Positions 45,898 to 58,000 of a stretch of DNA of 64,000 nucleotides are shown in pieces. The stretch is from Crotalaria pallida (lineage: Eukaryota; Streptophyta; Magnoliopsida; Fabales; Fabaceae). Made by a program: the position numbers and the translations under genes. The notes beneath the pieces are model-generated. The model was not told where the DNA came from. It did no database searches and was given only the letters and a program-made list of their open reading frames with translations. Each line of letters begins with the position of its first letter. Within the stretch, counting starts at the first letter, position 1. Where the stretch lies: contig CM075650.1 of assembly GCA_037953625.1 (NCBI GenBank), positions 21,953,501-22,017,500 of the forward strand, read 5' to 3'.

Positions 45898-48140
45898 TGT
45901 AACGACATTTTCCCTAAATCAAATTTTGTATTGTTTAATTATGTGTGTATTTTGGATAAAAATATAAAATATTTCTCTTTAGTTATGTTTGCATTATGAA
46001 TAAAAGTGACGCATTTTTTTTTATTTGTGAGTATTTTCTCAAAGAGTTTGTTTTTGGTTAAAGCATTCAAGTCTTCTATTGTTTCTTGAATTACAAGAAA
46101 TTAAAAATAAATTTTTACATTGAAATTTCCGCTTAAGCGGATGTTTCTCTCTTAGGTGAGAATGTTTGAAATTTTCGCTTGAGTGAGGGAAGTATCTCTT
46201 AAGCGAGAATGACCAGGCCTGACTTCTCAGTTTAATCACAATCGTCCAATCATATTACAGTATATTTGAGTCACTTTTATGTCAATTAAAATCCTCTCAA
46301 ATGATGTTAATTTTGTTCAGTGTCACTGGTTGCAATCAAATTAATCAAGTTTAGACCAAAGGAAATAAAACTAGGACCCTAATCGACCCAAATAATTATC
46401 ACACAAAGGGACATTTGTATGTCTATATTTAATTGTTTTTGAAGCATAGGGGCAAATTAGGGGCGAGGCACCCCTCTAGGTTGGGGGCAGCCAACCACCC
46501 TACTCCCCTTTTTGCCCCCCACTTTGCTCCATATTGAGCCAAGACTAGTCCAAGGCAATTACTCTCCACATACATTCTTTCATTTGTTTCAGTTAAGTAC
46601 CTCCCTCTTTGGCATAACAAGTTTTCATTTCTGAACCACTTGGAGAACTCTCTGCCCCGCTTCATTCTATCAACACATGCCTTGCTAAATAATTCAACAA
46701 CCTATGGAGAACTAACTAAGCTCAAAACTAATTTCAGAAACCAAAGAACATCAATCATCATCATTTTAACTTGTGTTCTTAAGGTAATCTAGAGTATCGA
46801 TCTAATCCAAAGTCTTATCTATTTTCTAGTTAACTCTGGTTGTATACTCACTTATGTTATGTTCTAAAGGTTACGATCGAAATCAAAAGGAGTTTTGAAG
46901 TGTTGAAAGTGAATTAGAAGCTGAATCAGAAATTCTGATTGATTTCATGAATTTTTGTTGAGAAACCATGTCAAATTTTGAGTTCAAAATTAGCCAAAAA
47001 CTATTCCTGATTTTCCTGATAAAATAGCAATTTCAATGGGGTTACTTTGCACTCATTGCTGATCAACTCAGTTTGTATTATGCCTTAAATTTTGGTTCTA
47101 ATTAAAGATCTTTCAGCATAATACATGTTGTAATTAGTGTCTTTCATTTTCATTGCAAAATCATGTTGAATTTTTAATTCAAAGTTAGGCAAAATCCATT
47201 TTTGTTTTTTCATAAAAAAACAGCAAATTCATCATAGCCACTTTGCTTGCATAATGTGATTATCTCAGTCCATATTATGTTCTAAATCTTGATCCTAATC
47301 ATAGACCTCATAACATACTATCTATTCTAATTAATTTCTCTCATTTTCATTGCAAAATCTCATCAAATTTTGATGATGAAGTTGGTGGAAAAGCATTATG
47401 AATTTTAAGAGTCTTCGCTATCCAAATTTTCACTTCTTTGAGTAATTCAATCTTTGTTTCATCAATTTGAGGTAAGGGAGGAGTTATTCTTGAGGCAATA
47501 GCAAGTATATTAAAAGCTTATAGTGTAGCCAAGTTTTACCAAGCTTAGGAACACCAAATTGGAATCATACATGACCAATTGTCTTGGAGGACAATATGGC
47601 CAATGATGAGTTATATTTATGTCTTAATTGAACTATACTATGATCATGCAACTTGGAACGTACTAAACTAAAATCATGTTGGAATTAATGATGATATTAA
47701 ATTGCATACTTGAATATATATTTTATGAAAATTACTCATGTCCTTAGATTCATGAATTTAAATGATTATATGAGAGTATGCCTAAATTTACTTGCATTAT
47801 AATTGAGTAGGAATGATGTTGAAATTGAATTGAATTTATTTACTTGATTATGTGATTATTATGCAAGTTCTTGATTTATTTAAGATAATTATGACTACGT
47901 GCATATTTATAACATTGCATCATGTGATAATGCACTAGATATACTAAGAGTGTCTATGCATTCATAAAGGGAGGATAAGGGGGATATTATGGACAAACTA
48001 GGAAAATATGTATGAAGGATTCTGGAAACCTGGATTAAAGAATAAAAGGGATGCTAGGTCTAAGATGACCGGGGAAATGATTATGGCCGGGTAGAATGAT
48101 CCTAAGATGGGTTGGTCTAGCTAACCTCGTCTAGGATAGT
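45898..48140 (+). mobile_element. Probable LTR-derived sequence, host of the chromovirus insertion
   Basis: TGTAACGACATTTTCCC at 45898 looks like an LTR start. A hairpin array lies at 46127-46206 and more inverted motifs at 46447-46500 (GGGGCGAGGCACCCC, TTGGGGGCAGCCAA). The remainder to 48140 is AT-rich with no coding frame. The right end would lie beyond the chromovirus insertion (after 57996), but no TGTTACA terminus was found there, so the extent is uncertain. Confidence 0.4.
46127..46206 (+). repeat. Four short hairpins with changing stems
   Basis: TCCGCTTAAGCGGA (a perfect 14-base palindrome), TCTCTCTTAGGTGAGA, TCGCTTGAGTGA and TCTCTTAAGCGAGA follow one another within 80 bases. The loops are all TTAA-like (TTAA, TTAG, TTGA), while the stems differ but mostly stay paired, with some G-T pairs and one mismatch. 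Confidence 0.75.
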
Positions 48141-50751
48141 TGTAACATCCTGAAAATTAATATTAAATATAATAACTTTAGATATATATCTATATCTATA
48201 TATATATATATATATTATATAAATATTTATTTAAGGGTAGGATTAAGCCGTAGAAGTTGTATAAGGGTAGTGGGGTAGTAAGAAGCATAGGCCGACCTAG
48301 CATGTAGATGTAGGACCTCGGACCGGTCCCGGCCGAGCTAAATGGGGTCATACGCGGAACTTGTGTCAAGCTCGGATTAGCCGACCTCAGCGCACCTCAC
48401 ATTATCATCCGAGAAGGAAGCTCAAACTACTACTGTTCCTATATACCGAGCCGACGTATCCTAGCTCCTCCGTGACAGCTCATGTTGGGCTGTTGGCCCA
48501 TTGGGTTTCGCACCATCCGTACTATGTACTATCATTCACTTTATGTCACTATCATTGCTTCATGTCCTTTTCAAGTCACTATTCATGGCTTCCTTTAGAA
48601 GCCAATGAATCTTATCCACATATTCTAGCTTCTCATAGAAACCTCCAATGAGAACCACACAAATATTTCCCCTAAATGAATAAAAGTGAAACAATACATA
48701 ACAAATAACACACTTTGCATTCTTACTCTCTTTCTCCTTCGTCTCTCTCTTTCTCTCTGAAATTTCCAGCAACCCCAACACATTTTCTTTCTCCCTCTTT
48801 TCTCACGAATATCTCCCTCTCTTCCACCAAGTTCTACCAACCGGAAACCCTCCTTCTTGCCGTCTTCTTCCCGTCTCGGAGTCCCTGGACCGTCGTGGCA
48901 TTCGTGTGCAGCTTGGAGGAACTCGTGTGCAGCTTGGAGGAAAGGATTCAAGGGTGTGAAGCTCACAAGGTCAAACATCAAGGAAACCATTCTCAAACTC
49001 TCAACTCTTATCTCACACGATTTGAGGTAAGGAGTGAGTGTTACCTCTACTTGAGTTTGGGTTTCTAGGGTGTTCATAACGGGTACTAAGAGTGGGTGTT
49101 AGATTAGGGAATGAATATAGGTTAATGTTAGAAAGAAAAGGTAAAGAGGGTAAAGGGAACCAATGAATGAACTAGAAACCTGGATTTTAGGTGAAGAAGA
49201 AACATTATTTTCGGTTATATGCTCATATTTACATGCTGGACTGGTTAAATTCTTTATTCATATTGTTGTTGTGGTATAAGTGTTTATGATGCTTTGAGGT
49301 TTGTTATTTATATCTGTGGCCGAGCTGGGAGAGGTTGAGAATGGGTATGAGAAAATGGTAAATATGGAAAGTAGGGGAGTTAGAGTGATAAGTCAGGTAA
49401 CGAGAAAGGTTAGTGGAAAAGGGGAATGGTTAAAGGGGTGAGCCGAGAGAGGCCGAGCTAAAGATATGAGTAACGGAGTGAGCCGAGAGAGGCCGAGCTA
49501 AAGATATGGTTAAAAAGATAAGAGGAATTAAAGAGAAATGGTTGTGTGATCGGGTCATAGCAGATGCGTACTGGGTGCGTGCATTGATCGGGTCAGACGC
49601 ATACTGGGTATGCGCAGCTGTAAGACGGGTACTGGGTACTCGCAGTTATGATTCACACAAGGTTCCGAGCATGGAATCGGTGGGATGTGTTCCTGGTCAT
49701 AGCAGACGCGTACTGGGTGCGTGCATTGATCGCGTAAGACGCCGAGATGCGTCGCTGTAAGACGAGTATTGGGTGCTCGCAGTTATGGACACTCCTTACC
49801 CCATAAAATGATCGACGGTAGTGCTCCTGGTCATAGAAGACGCGTACTGGGTGCGTGCATTGATCGCGTCAGACGCATACTGGGTATGTGCAGCTGTAAG
49901 ACGGGTACTGGGTACTCGCAGTTATGGACACTCCGATATCCGACCTTAAATGGTGTAAGACATGCACTGGGTGTATGCATCTGAAAAGAGTAAAAGACTG
50001 TAAGATATGTAAAAGTGGAATAATGAGTAATGAGTCCGAGATAGAGATGGTTTACAGAGGTAAGAGAATAGTGGCCGAGAACCCGAGTGTAAGAATGTAG
50101 GAAAGGGTATAAGAGGAATTAATCGGATGAACCGAGGTATAACTAATAGATAATGGATAAACTCGATTATGATGTGAGCCGAGCTACATAAGATTGTAGG
50201 ATGTGAGCCGAGCTAAATGAGATTGTAGGATGTGAGCCGAACAGAATGAGATTGTATGATGTGAGCCGAGCTAAGTGATGATGTATGCATGTGATATATG
50301 GTTTGATTACTTGTTATTTATATGCTAATTGGCTACTTGTGTTTGGCTTGGTAGTTCGGTATGTCATGTTAGAAACTGCTTACTTATGTTCTGTGTAATG
50401 CTCATCTCCTTACCATTTTTCAGGTACTGAGCCCGAGCAGACGCAGTCCCCGGCCGAGCAGGTTCACTCTCCCTCCCAGGGAGAGTAAGTCATTGGAATC
50501 GGATAGTCTAGATGGGTCTCGACCAGTTGGCCGAGCTAAAATAATATTTTGTATTTTTGGATTAATGAACTTGGTGTAACTATGTTCCTTAACTTTTATT
50601 TAATGATGTATGAAGTCTTCCGCTTATAACTCTGATGTTTTTGTATTAATGGAAGGAAATATTACTTTGGCAATTTATCATATGCATTTTAAAAGAAAAT
50701 TTTAAATCCTAATCTTCGGGTTTAAGGGTAATTATTATATAGGGTGTTACA
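48141..50751 (+). repeat. 5' LTR of the chromovirus
   Basis: 2611 bp. A CTATATA element near 48439-48446 is a candidate promoter TATA box. Then come a CT-rich leader (48720-48900), a donor-like GAG|GTAAGG at 49024-49032, the TGG-loop hairpin array (49565-49977), tandem GAGCCGAGCTA..GATTGTAGGATGT units at 50175-50280, and a conserved TTCTGTGTAATGCT block leading to an acceptor-like TTTTTCAG|GTACTGAG at 50416-50431. Confidence 0.95.
49565..49977 (+). repeat. Array of nine TGG-loop hairpins with covarying stems (5' LTR)
   Basis: Units at 49565, 49598, 49626, 49707, 49763, 49841, 49874, 49902 and 49961, each 17 nt: seven bases, TGG, seven bases. Examples: CGCATAC-TGG-GTATGCG (perfect), CGGGTAC-TGG-GTACTCG, CGAGTAT-TGG-GTGCTCG, CATGCAC-TGG-GTGTATG and CGCGTAC-TGG-GTGCGTG. 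Counting G-T as pairs (G-U in RNA), practically all stems are closed over six to seven pairs, although the sequences differ. Units 1-3 and 6-8 form a repeated triplet. Confidence 0.9.
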
Positions 50752-50755
50752 TTTT

Positions 50756-50767
50756 TGGTATCAGAGC
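50756..50767 (+). other. Primer-binding site for initiator tRNA-Met
   Basis: TGGTATCAGAGC, four bases after the 5' LTR, is complementary to the 3' end of plant initiator methionine tRNA, the usual primer of Ty3 chromoviruses. Confidence 0.92.
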
Positions 50768-50957
50768 AGTTTCTCCTCGGCCTATTGGAGTTGCAAAGGA
50801 CTCCAGTGGTTACTCACCAAGAGAGTGACAAATAAGTAAAGTCTAGAAGTCTAAGTTAGACAATAGAGCTTATAGAAGCATATGCTGATATGTATATATG
50901 TATATAATTACTTGATTATTCGGTGGTTAATTGGCTTCCTCTCCATGACCGAGCAGC

Positions 50958-53900
50958 ATGGCTGGGAGAAGAGCTGATAACGACCGAATTGCTGCTGTGT
51001 TGGAGACTCTGGTTCAACTACAGCAGAACCAAGCGCAGGCTCAGCAGAATCAGGCTGAGAACCTCGCTCAGAACATCGCCCCAGCCGCAGCAGCTGCAGC
51101 TGCAGCCCTTCAGCCTCAACCTCCGGCTCCGGTCGAGATCGACTGGATGAGCCGATTTCGGAAGAACGAACCACCTCGGTTTGAAGGGGATTATAATCCA
51201 GATGGAGCTCAGAGATGGCTCCAGGACATTGAGAAGATTTTCCGATCTCTGCAACCGCCCTATGAGTACAGGGTGAGGTTGGCCGAGTTTGTGCTGGCTA
51301 GTGAAGCCGAGCACTAGTTGGAGCAGCAGAGCCGTGGACTGGAAGCGGTAAATGAAGCCATTACTTGGCATTTTTTCCGAGCTCGATTTCTCTGAAAGTA
51401 CTTTCCCGAAGATGTCAGGAGAGAGAAGGAGCTCGCTTTTCTCAAGCTGGAACAGAGGAACTTGAGTGTCGGGGAATATGCAGCTCAGTTTGAGGATTTG
51501 ATCCGTTATTCTGGAAGCTACCGAGATGCCGATGAGCGTACTAAGTGCATCAAGTTCGAGTTAGGTCTCCGTGATGATATTCGGCTCGCATTCGAATATC
51601 AAAACGTGGCCAATCTCTCGCAGTTGGTGAACATGGCTAGCACCTATGAGAAGGGGCTCAAAAGGAAAGCCGACGGAAAGCGGAGCAGGTCGGCACAAAA
51701 AGCAGTGGGTCCAATCCGAGGAAAAGGAGCTGTTCAGAGATCTGCTCCCTATGTGAATCCGAGCTCAAGAATGTCAACGACTCCGAGGAGCGGTGGTCAG
51801 ATGGTGGTTGTTCTTGGCCCCTATCCGATATGCCAACACTGCGGAAGGCAGCACAGGGGAGAATGCTGGAGTCTGGACCCGAGCAGAGCAAGAGGATCCT
51901 GTTTTCGCTGTGGCAAGCCTGGTCATTTTGCAGCTCGGTGTACTGAGAATATTGTGAAGGAAGAAGTCAATGTGGCAAAGGCACAACAGGCTGGTATTAA
52001 CATACCGATGCAGAGAGGCAAAGTTTATACCATGGATGGTGAAGAGGTGACCGACGCCGACGAGCTGATCCGAGGTACTTGTCAAGTAAACAGTATTCCA
52101 TGTGCCGTGTTATTTGATTGTGGAGTCACACACTCTTTCATTTCCCTTGACTGTATGAACAAGCTAAAACTATCCCCAGTAGAAATGCCTTACAAATTAT
52201 CCATTTCTACCCCAACCAATTCTTCTGTAATTACCTCCCAAATGTGTCTAGAATGTCCTATCCAAGTGTTAGGCCGAGAGTTTAAGGTCAACCTAATTTG
52301 TTTGCCCATAACTAAGCTAGATATTATCCTTGGCATGGACTGGATGTCCCAACACCATGTCCTGCTCGACTGCCGAGAGAAAACTGTCATCTTTAGTGGC
52401 CCTTATGTTTCAAAGTTAGAGGCAACAGAGGAACCGACCTTAAACCGAATTCATGTAGTCGAAGAATTCCCAGAGGTTTTCTCGGACGAAATGTCTGGCT
52501 TACCGCCGAGAAGGGAAGTAGAGTTCAGTATAGACCTTATTCCGGGAGCTGGCCCGATCTCAATTGCTCCGTACCGAATGGCACCTACCGAGCTAGAAGA
52601 GCTTAGGAAACAACTGAAAGAACTTTTGGCCAAAAAGCTAATCCGACCAAGCGTGTCACCTTGGGGAGCTCCGATTTTATTTGTTAAAAAGAAAGATGGT
52701 AGCCTCAGATTGTGCACTGATTATCGGAAGCTCAACGCGGTAACGGTGAAGAACAAATATCCCCTTCCTCGGATTGATGACTTATTGGACCAACTTAAGG
52801 GAGCGTCGGTATTCTCAAAGATAGACCTCCGATCAGGATACCACCAGATCCGTATCCGAGATGAAGATATTCCGAAGACAGCTTTCGCGACGAGATATGG
52901 GCATTTTGAGTATGTGGTTATGCCCTTTGGACTTACCAACGCCCCTGCCATCTTCATGGACTACATGAATAGGATCTTCCGACCTTACCTGGATTCTTTT
53001 GTGATAGTTTTCATCGACGACATCCTCATCTACTCTCGGAGTCCGAGCGAACACGAGCAAAACTTGAGAACGGTGTTTCAGGTCTTGAAGGACAAGGAAC
53101 TCTACGCCAAGCTTTCTAAGTGCAGTTTTTGGCTCAAAGAGGTTCATTTCCTCGGACATGTGATATCCGAGCACGGGGTAGCAATTGATCCCTCCAAGGT
53201 GGAAGCGGTACTTAAGTGGGAGAGACCCAACTCGGTAACCGAGATCAGGAGTTTCCTCGGTCTTGCAGGGTACTACAGGAGATTCATTGAAGGATTTTCT
53301 AAACTTGCTCTACCGTTGACCTCGTTAACCCGAAAGGATGCACCCTACCAGTGGTCCGAAGTGTGCGAACAGAGCTTCCAAGAGCTAAAGAAAAGGTTGA
53401 CGAGTTCGCCCGTGTTGATTTTGCCCGATCCGACCAAAGCCTTTGACGTGTTCTGTGACACCTCAAAACAAGGTCTCGGTTGTGTGCTGATGCAACAAGG
53501 AAAAGTGGTGGCTTACACCTCTCGGCAACTTCGGCAACACGAACAGTTTTACCCCACTCATGATCTCGAATTGGCAGCTGTGGTGTTCGCCCTTAAGATT
53601 TGGAGACACTACCTGTATGGCACGAAATTCGAGGTGTTCAGTGACCACAAGAGTCTCGGCTACCTGTTCGACCAGAAGGAACTGAACATGAGGCAGGGTA
53701 GATGGGTGGAGTTTTTGAAAGATTACGATTTCAACTTACACTATCATCTCGGAAAAGCCAACGTGGTGGCCGGCGCACTGAGCAGGAAGAGTCTTCATTT
53801 GAGCAACATGATGGTCTGAGAGATGCAGTTGATGCAAGAGTTTAGTGATCTTAACCTCGGCATACAGAAGAAGGAAAATAGTGTGGTGCTGGAGATGCTG

Positions 53901-55349
53901 CAAGTAACAAATGATTTTGTGGGATTTATCAAGGAAAGACAGGCTGCCGACCTAGAACTCCAGAAGCTACTAGAAAGAGCAGGAGACAAGGATGAACCCG
54001 ACTTCACTAAAGGACCCGATGGTCTCGTACGATTTCGGGGCCGAGTTTGCATTCCTATGGACTTTGAAGTCCGAAGAGAGTTAATGGAAGAAGCCCACAA
54101 GACGAAGATGAGTCTTCACCCAGGAGCCACAAAGATGTACCAGGATCTGAAGAGGTTATTTTGGTGGCCGAAATTGAAGACCGATGTGGCAGATTATGTG
54201 TCTCGATGTTTGACATGCCAGAAAGCCAAGATCGAGCATCAGAAACTAGGAGGATTGCTCAAATCTTTGGAGATTCCGCAATGGAAGTGGGACAGCATTT
54301 CGATGGATTTTGTGTCGGGTCTACCAAGAACAAGGTCGGGGCAGGAAGCCATTTGGGTCGTAGTGGACCGACTAACAAAGTGTGCCCATTTCCTGCTGAT
54401 CAGCATGAAGTACGGCCTAGAGAAGCTGACGCAACTGTACATAAAGGACATTGTTCGGCTTCACGGTGTTCCGAGTAGCATAGTGTTGGACCGTGATCCT
54501 CGCTTCTTATCCCGATTTTGGCAGAGTTTGCAGCAAGCCATGGGTACAAAGTTGAGGTTTAGCACAGCTTATCATCCTCATACCGACGGGCAATCCGAGC
54601 GCACCATTCAGACCCTTGAGGACTTGTTAAGGACATGTGTGCTCGAACAGTCGGAAAGTTGGGAAGCACTTCTGCCCTTGGTCGAATTCACCTACAACAA
54701 CAGTTTCCATTCAAGTATCGGAATGGCCCCTTTCGAAGCATTGTATGGTCGGAAATGTTGGACGCCGCTATGCTGGTTCCAGATAGGAGAAAACTTGCTA
54801 ATTGGTCCTGACATTGTTCATGAGACGACCGAGAAGATCCGAATGATACAACGAAAGATTAAAACAGCTCAGGACCGACAGAAGAGCTATGCCGACAAAA
54901 GAAGAAAACCCTTGAACTTCATTGAGGGGGATCATGTATTCCTTCGGGTATCCCCTGTAACAGGTATCGGTCGAGCTATCAAATCAAAGAAGTTGACCCC
55001 TCAGTTTGTCAGACTATATCAGATATCGGAGAAGGTCGGACCAGTAGCTTACAGAATTGCTCTACCTCCGCACTTGTCTAAGCTCCATGACGTATTTCAT
55101 GTCTCACAACTTAGGAGGTACATTCATGACCCCTCACATGTGATAGCAGTGGATGAGCTGCCGCTAAAAGACAACCTGACCTTCGAAGTCCTTCCAGTCT
55201 GAGTTGAGGACAAACAAGTCAGACGGCTCAGAGGGAAGGAAATCTCCTTGGTCAAGGTCGTCTGGAATCGGAATGATGTGGAGGAAGCTACTTGGGAACT
55301 CGAGGAGAAGATGAAGCAGTCATATCCGCAACTGTTCAATGCCGACTAA
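50958..55349 (+). pseudogene. Chromovirus gag-pol polyprotein, one frame with four stop codons
   Basis: The frame opens at MAGRRADNDRIA (50958) and runs without frameshift to a TAA at 55347-55349, but has stops at 51315 (TAG), 51393, 53817 and 55200 (all TGA). Order: gag with zinc knuckles (CQHC..H..C; C-x2-C-x4-H-x4-C, second one coded at 51900-51941), protease with DCGVTHSFIS (normally D-S/T-G-A), reverse transcriptase (FIDD near 53009-53020), RNase H (VFCDTS, ELAAVVFAL, DHKSL), integrase zinc finger (H-x6-H-x29-C-x2-C) and DD35E core (MDFV, VLDRDPRF, GQSE), and a chromodomain-like tail. The last acidic RNase H residue (ANVVAD in relatives) is Gly. The protein copies RNA into DNA and inserts it; this copy cannot do so on its own. 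Confidence 0.93.
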
Positions 55350-55371
55350 ATTTCGAGGACGAAATTCCTGT

Positions 55372-55385
55372 AAGTGGGAGAGGAA
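55372..55385 (+). other. Polypurine tract
   Basis: AAGTGGGAGAGGAA directly before the 3' LTR, where plus-strand DNA synthesis would start. A short inverted motif TTTCGAGGACGAAA lies just upstream (55350-55363). Confidence 0.9.
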
Positions 55386-57995
55386 TGTAACATCCTGAAA
55401 ATTTAATATTAAATATAATAACTTTAGATATATATCTATATATATATATATTATATAAATATTTATTTAAGGGTAGGATTAAGCCATAGAAGTTGTATAA
55501 GGGTAGTGGGGTAGTAAGAAGCATAGGCCGACCAAGCATGTAGATGTAGGACCTCGGACCGGTCCCGGCCGAGCTAAATGGGGTCATACGCGGAACCTGT
55601 GTCAAGCTCGAATTAGCCGACCTCAGCGCACCTCACATTATCATCCGAGAAGGAAGCTCGGACTACTATTGTTCCTATATACCGAGCCGACGTATCCTAG
55701 CTCCTCCGTGACAGCTCATGTTGAGCTGTTGGCCCATTGGGTTTCGCACCATCCGTACTATGTACTATCATTCACTTTATGTCACTATCATTGCTTTATG
55801 TCCTTTTCAAGTCACTATTCATGGCTTCCTTTAGAAGCCAATGAATCCTATCCACATATTCTAGCTTCTCATAGAAGCCTCCAATGAGAACCACACAAAT
55901 ATTTCCCCTAAATGAATAAAAGTGAAACAATACATAACAAATAACACACTTTGCATTCTTACTCTCTTTCTCCTTCGTCTCTCTCTCTCTTTCTCTCTGA
56001 AAATTCCAGCAACCCCAACACACTTTCTTTCTCCCTCTTTTCTCACGAATATCTCCCTCTCTTCCACCCAGTTCTACCAACCGGAAACCCTCCTTCTTGC
56101 CGTCTTCTTCCCGTCTCGGAGTCCCTGGACCGTCGTGGCATTCATGTGCAGCTTGGAGGAACTCGTGTGCAGCTTGGAGGAAAGGATTCAAGGGTGTGAA
56201 GCTCACAAGGTCACACATCAAGGAAACCATTCTCAAACTCTAAACTCTTATCTCACACGATTTGAGGTAAGGAGTGAGTGTTACCTCTACTTGATTTTGG
56301 GTTTCTAGGGTGTTCATAACGGGTACTAAGAGTGGATGTTAGATTAGGGAATGAATATAGGTTAATGTTAGAAAGAAAAGGTAAAGAGGGTAAAGGGAAC
56401 CAATGAATGAACTAGAAACCTGGATTTTAGGTGAAGAAGAAACATTATTTTCGGTTATATGCTCATATTTACATGCTGGACTGGTTAAATGCTTTATTCA
56501 TATTGTTGTTGTGGTATAAGTGTTTATGATGCTTTGAGGTTTGTTATTTATATCTGTGGCCGAGCTGGGAGAGGTTGAGAATGGGTATGAGAAAATGGTA
56601 AATATGGAAAGTAGGGGAGTTAGAGTGATAAGTCAGGTAACGAGAAAGGTTAGTGGAAAAGGGGAATGGTTAAAGGGGTGAGCCGAGAGAGGCCGAGCTA
56701 AAGATATGAGTAACGGAGTGAGCCGAGAGAGGCCGAGCTAAATAAATGGTTAAAAAGATAAGAGGAATTAAAGAGAAATGGTTGTGTGATCGGGTCATAG
56801 CAGACGCGTACTGGGTGCGTGCATTGATCGGGTCAGACGCATACTGGGTATGCGCAGCTGTAAGACGGGTACTGGGTACTCGCAGTTATGATTCACACAA
56901 GGTTCCGAACATGGAATCGGTGGGATGTGTTCCTGGTCATAGTAGACGCGTACTGGGTGCGTGCATTGATCGCGTAAGACGCCGAGATGCGCCGCTGTAA
57001 GACGAGTACTGGGTGCTCGCAGTTATGGACACTCCTTACCCCATAGAATGATCGGCGGTAGTGCTCCTGGTCATAGAAGACGCGTACTGGGTGCGTGCAT
57101 TGATCGCGTCAGACGCATACTGGGTATGTGCAGCTGTAAGACGGGTACTGTGTACTCGCAGTTATGGACACTCCGATATCCGACCTTAAATGGTGTAAGA
57201 CATGCACTGGGTGTATGCATCCGAGAAGAGTAAAAGACTGTAAGATATGTAAAAGTGGAATACTGAGTAATGAGTCCGAGATAGAGATGGTTTACAGAGG
57301 TAAGAGAATAGTGGCCGAGAACCCGAGTGTAAGAATGTAGGAAAGGGTATAAGGGGAATTAATCGGATGAACCGAGGTATAACTAATAGGTAATGGATAA
57401 ACTGGATTATGATGTGAGCCGAGCTACATAAGATTGTAGAATGTGAGTCGAGCTAAATGAGATTGTAGGATGTGAGTCGAACAGAATAAGATTGTATGAT
57501 GTGAGCCGAGCTAAGTGATGATGTATGCATGTGATATATGGTTTGATTACTTGTTATTTATATGCTAATTGGCTACTTGTGTTTGGCTTGGTAGTTCGGT
57601 ATGTCATGTTAGAAACTGCTTACTTAAGTTCTGTGTAATGCTCACCTCCTTACCATTTTCCAGGTACTGAGCCCGAGCAGACGCAGTCCCCGACCGAGCA
57701 GGTTCACTCTCCCTCCCAAGGAGAGTAAGTCATTAGAATCGGATAGTCTAGATGGGTCTCGGCCAATTGGCCGAGGCCGAGCTAAAATAATATTTTGTAT
57801 TTTTGGATTAATGAACTTGGTGTAACTATGTTCCTTAACTTTTATTTAATGATGTATGAAGTCTTCCGCTTATAACTCTGATGTTTTTGTATTAATGGAA
57901 GGAAATATTACTTTGGCAATTTATCATATGCATTTTAAAAGAATTTTAAATCCTAATCTTCGGGTTTAAGGGTAATTATCATATAGGGTGTTACA
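55386..57995 (+). repeat. 3' LTR of the chromovirus
   Basis: 2610 bp, nearly identical to the 5' LTR, with small indels (a shorter TA run near 55435, an extra CT triplet near 55985, a duplicated CCGAGG near 57770). It repeats all internal landmarks, including the acceptor-like TTTTCCAG|GTACTGAG at 57656-57671. Confidence 0.95.
56805..57217 (+). repeat. Nine TGG-loop hairpins, 3' LTR copy
   Basis: The same nine units as in the 5' LTR. Differences between the two copies within the stems mostly keep pairing or improve it: unit 1 opens CGCGTAC here but TGCGTAC in the 5' LTR, and unit 5 has GAGTAC against GAGTAT. In unit 8 the loop became TGT. Confidence 0.88.
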
Positions 57996-58000
57996 ATAGT

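Larger units (their letters stand above)
48141..57995 (+). mobile_element. Full-length Ty3/gypsy chromovirus retrotransposon (Tekay/Del-like), inactive
   Basis: A 9855-bp element with LTRs of about 2.61 kb (48141-50751 and 55386-57995), termini TGTAACA..TGTTACA and a perfect ATAGT target duplication at 48136-48140 and 57996-58000. Between them are a primer-binding site for initiator tRNA-Met, one gag-pol frame (50958-55349) with four in-frame stops, and a polypurine tract. The integrase-last order, the DD35E core and the C-terminal LVKVVWNRNDVEEATWE chromodomain-like tail indicate a chromovirus; motif style and the long LTRs suggest the Tekay/Del clade. Counting differences by eye gives roughly 50 substitutions between the LTRs, about 98% identity, so the insertion is fairly recent. 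Confidence 0.95.

Noticed and set aside
48715..49068. 117-codon frame in the chromovirus 5' LTR (and its copy at 55922-56308)
   Set aside because: The two LTR copies encode frames with different starts, and the sequence is a CT-rich leader. It is more likely untranslated.
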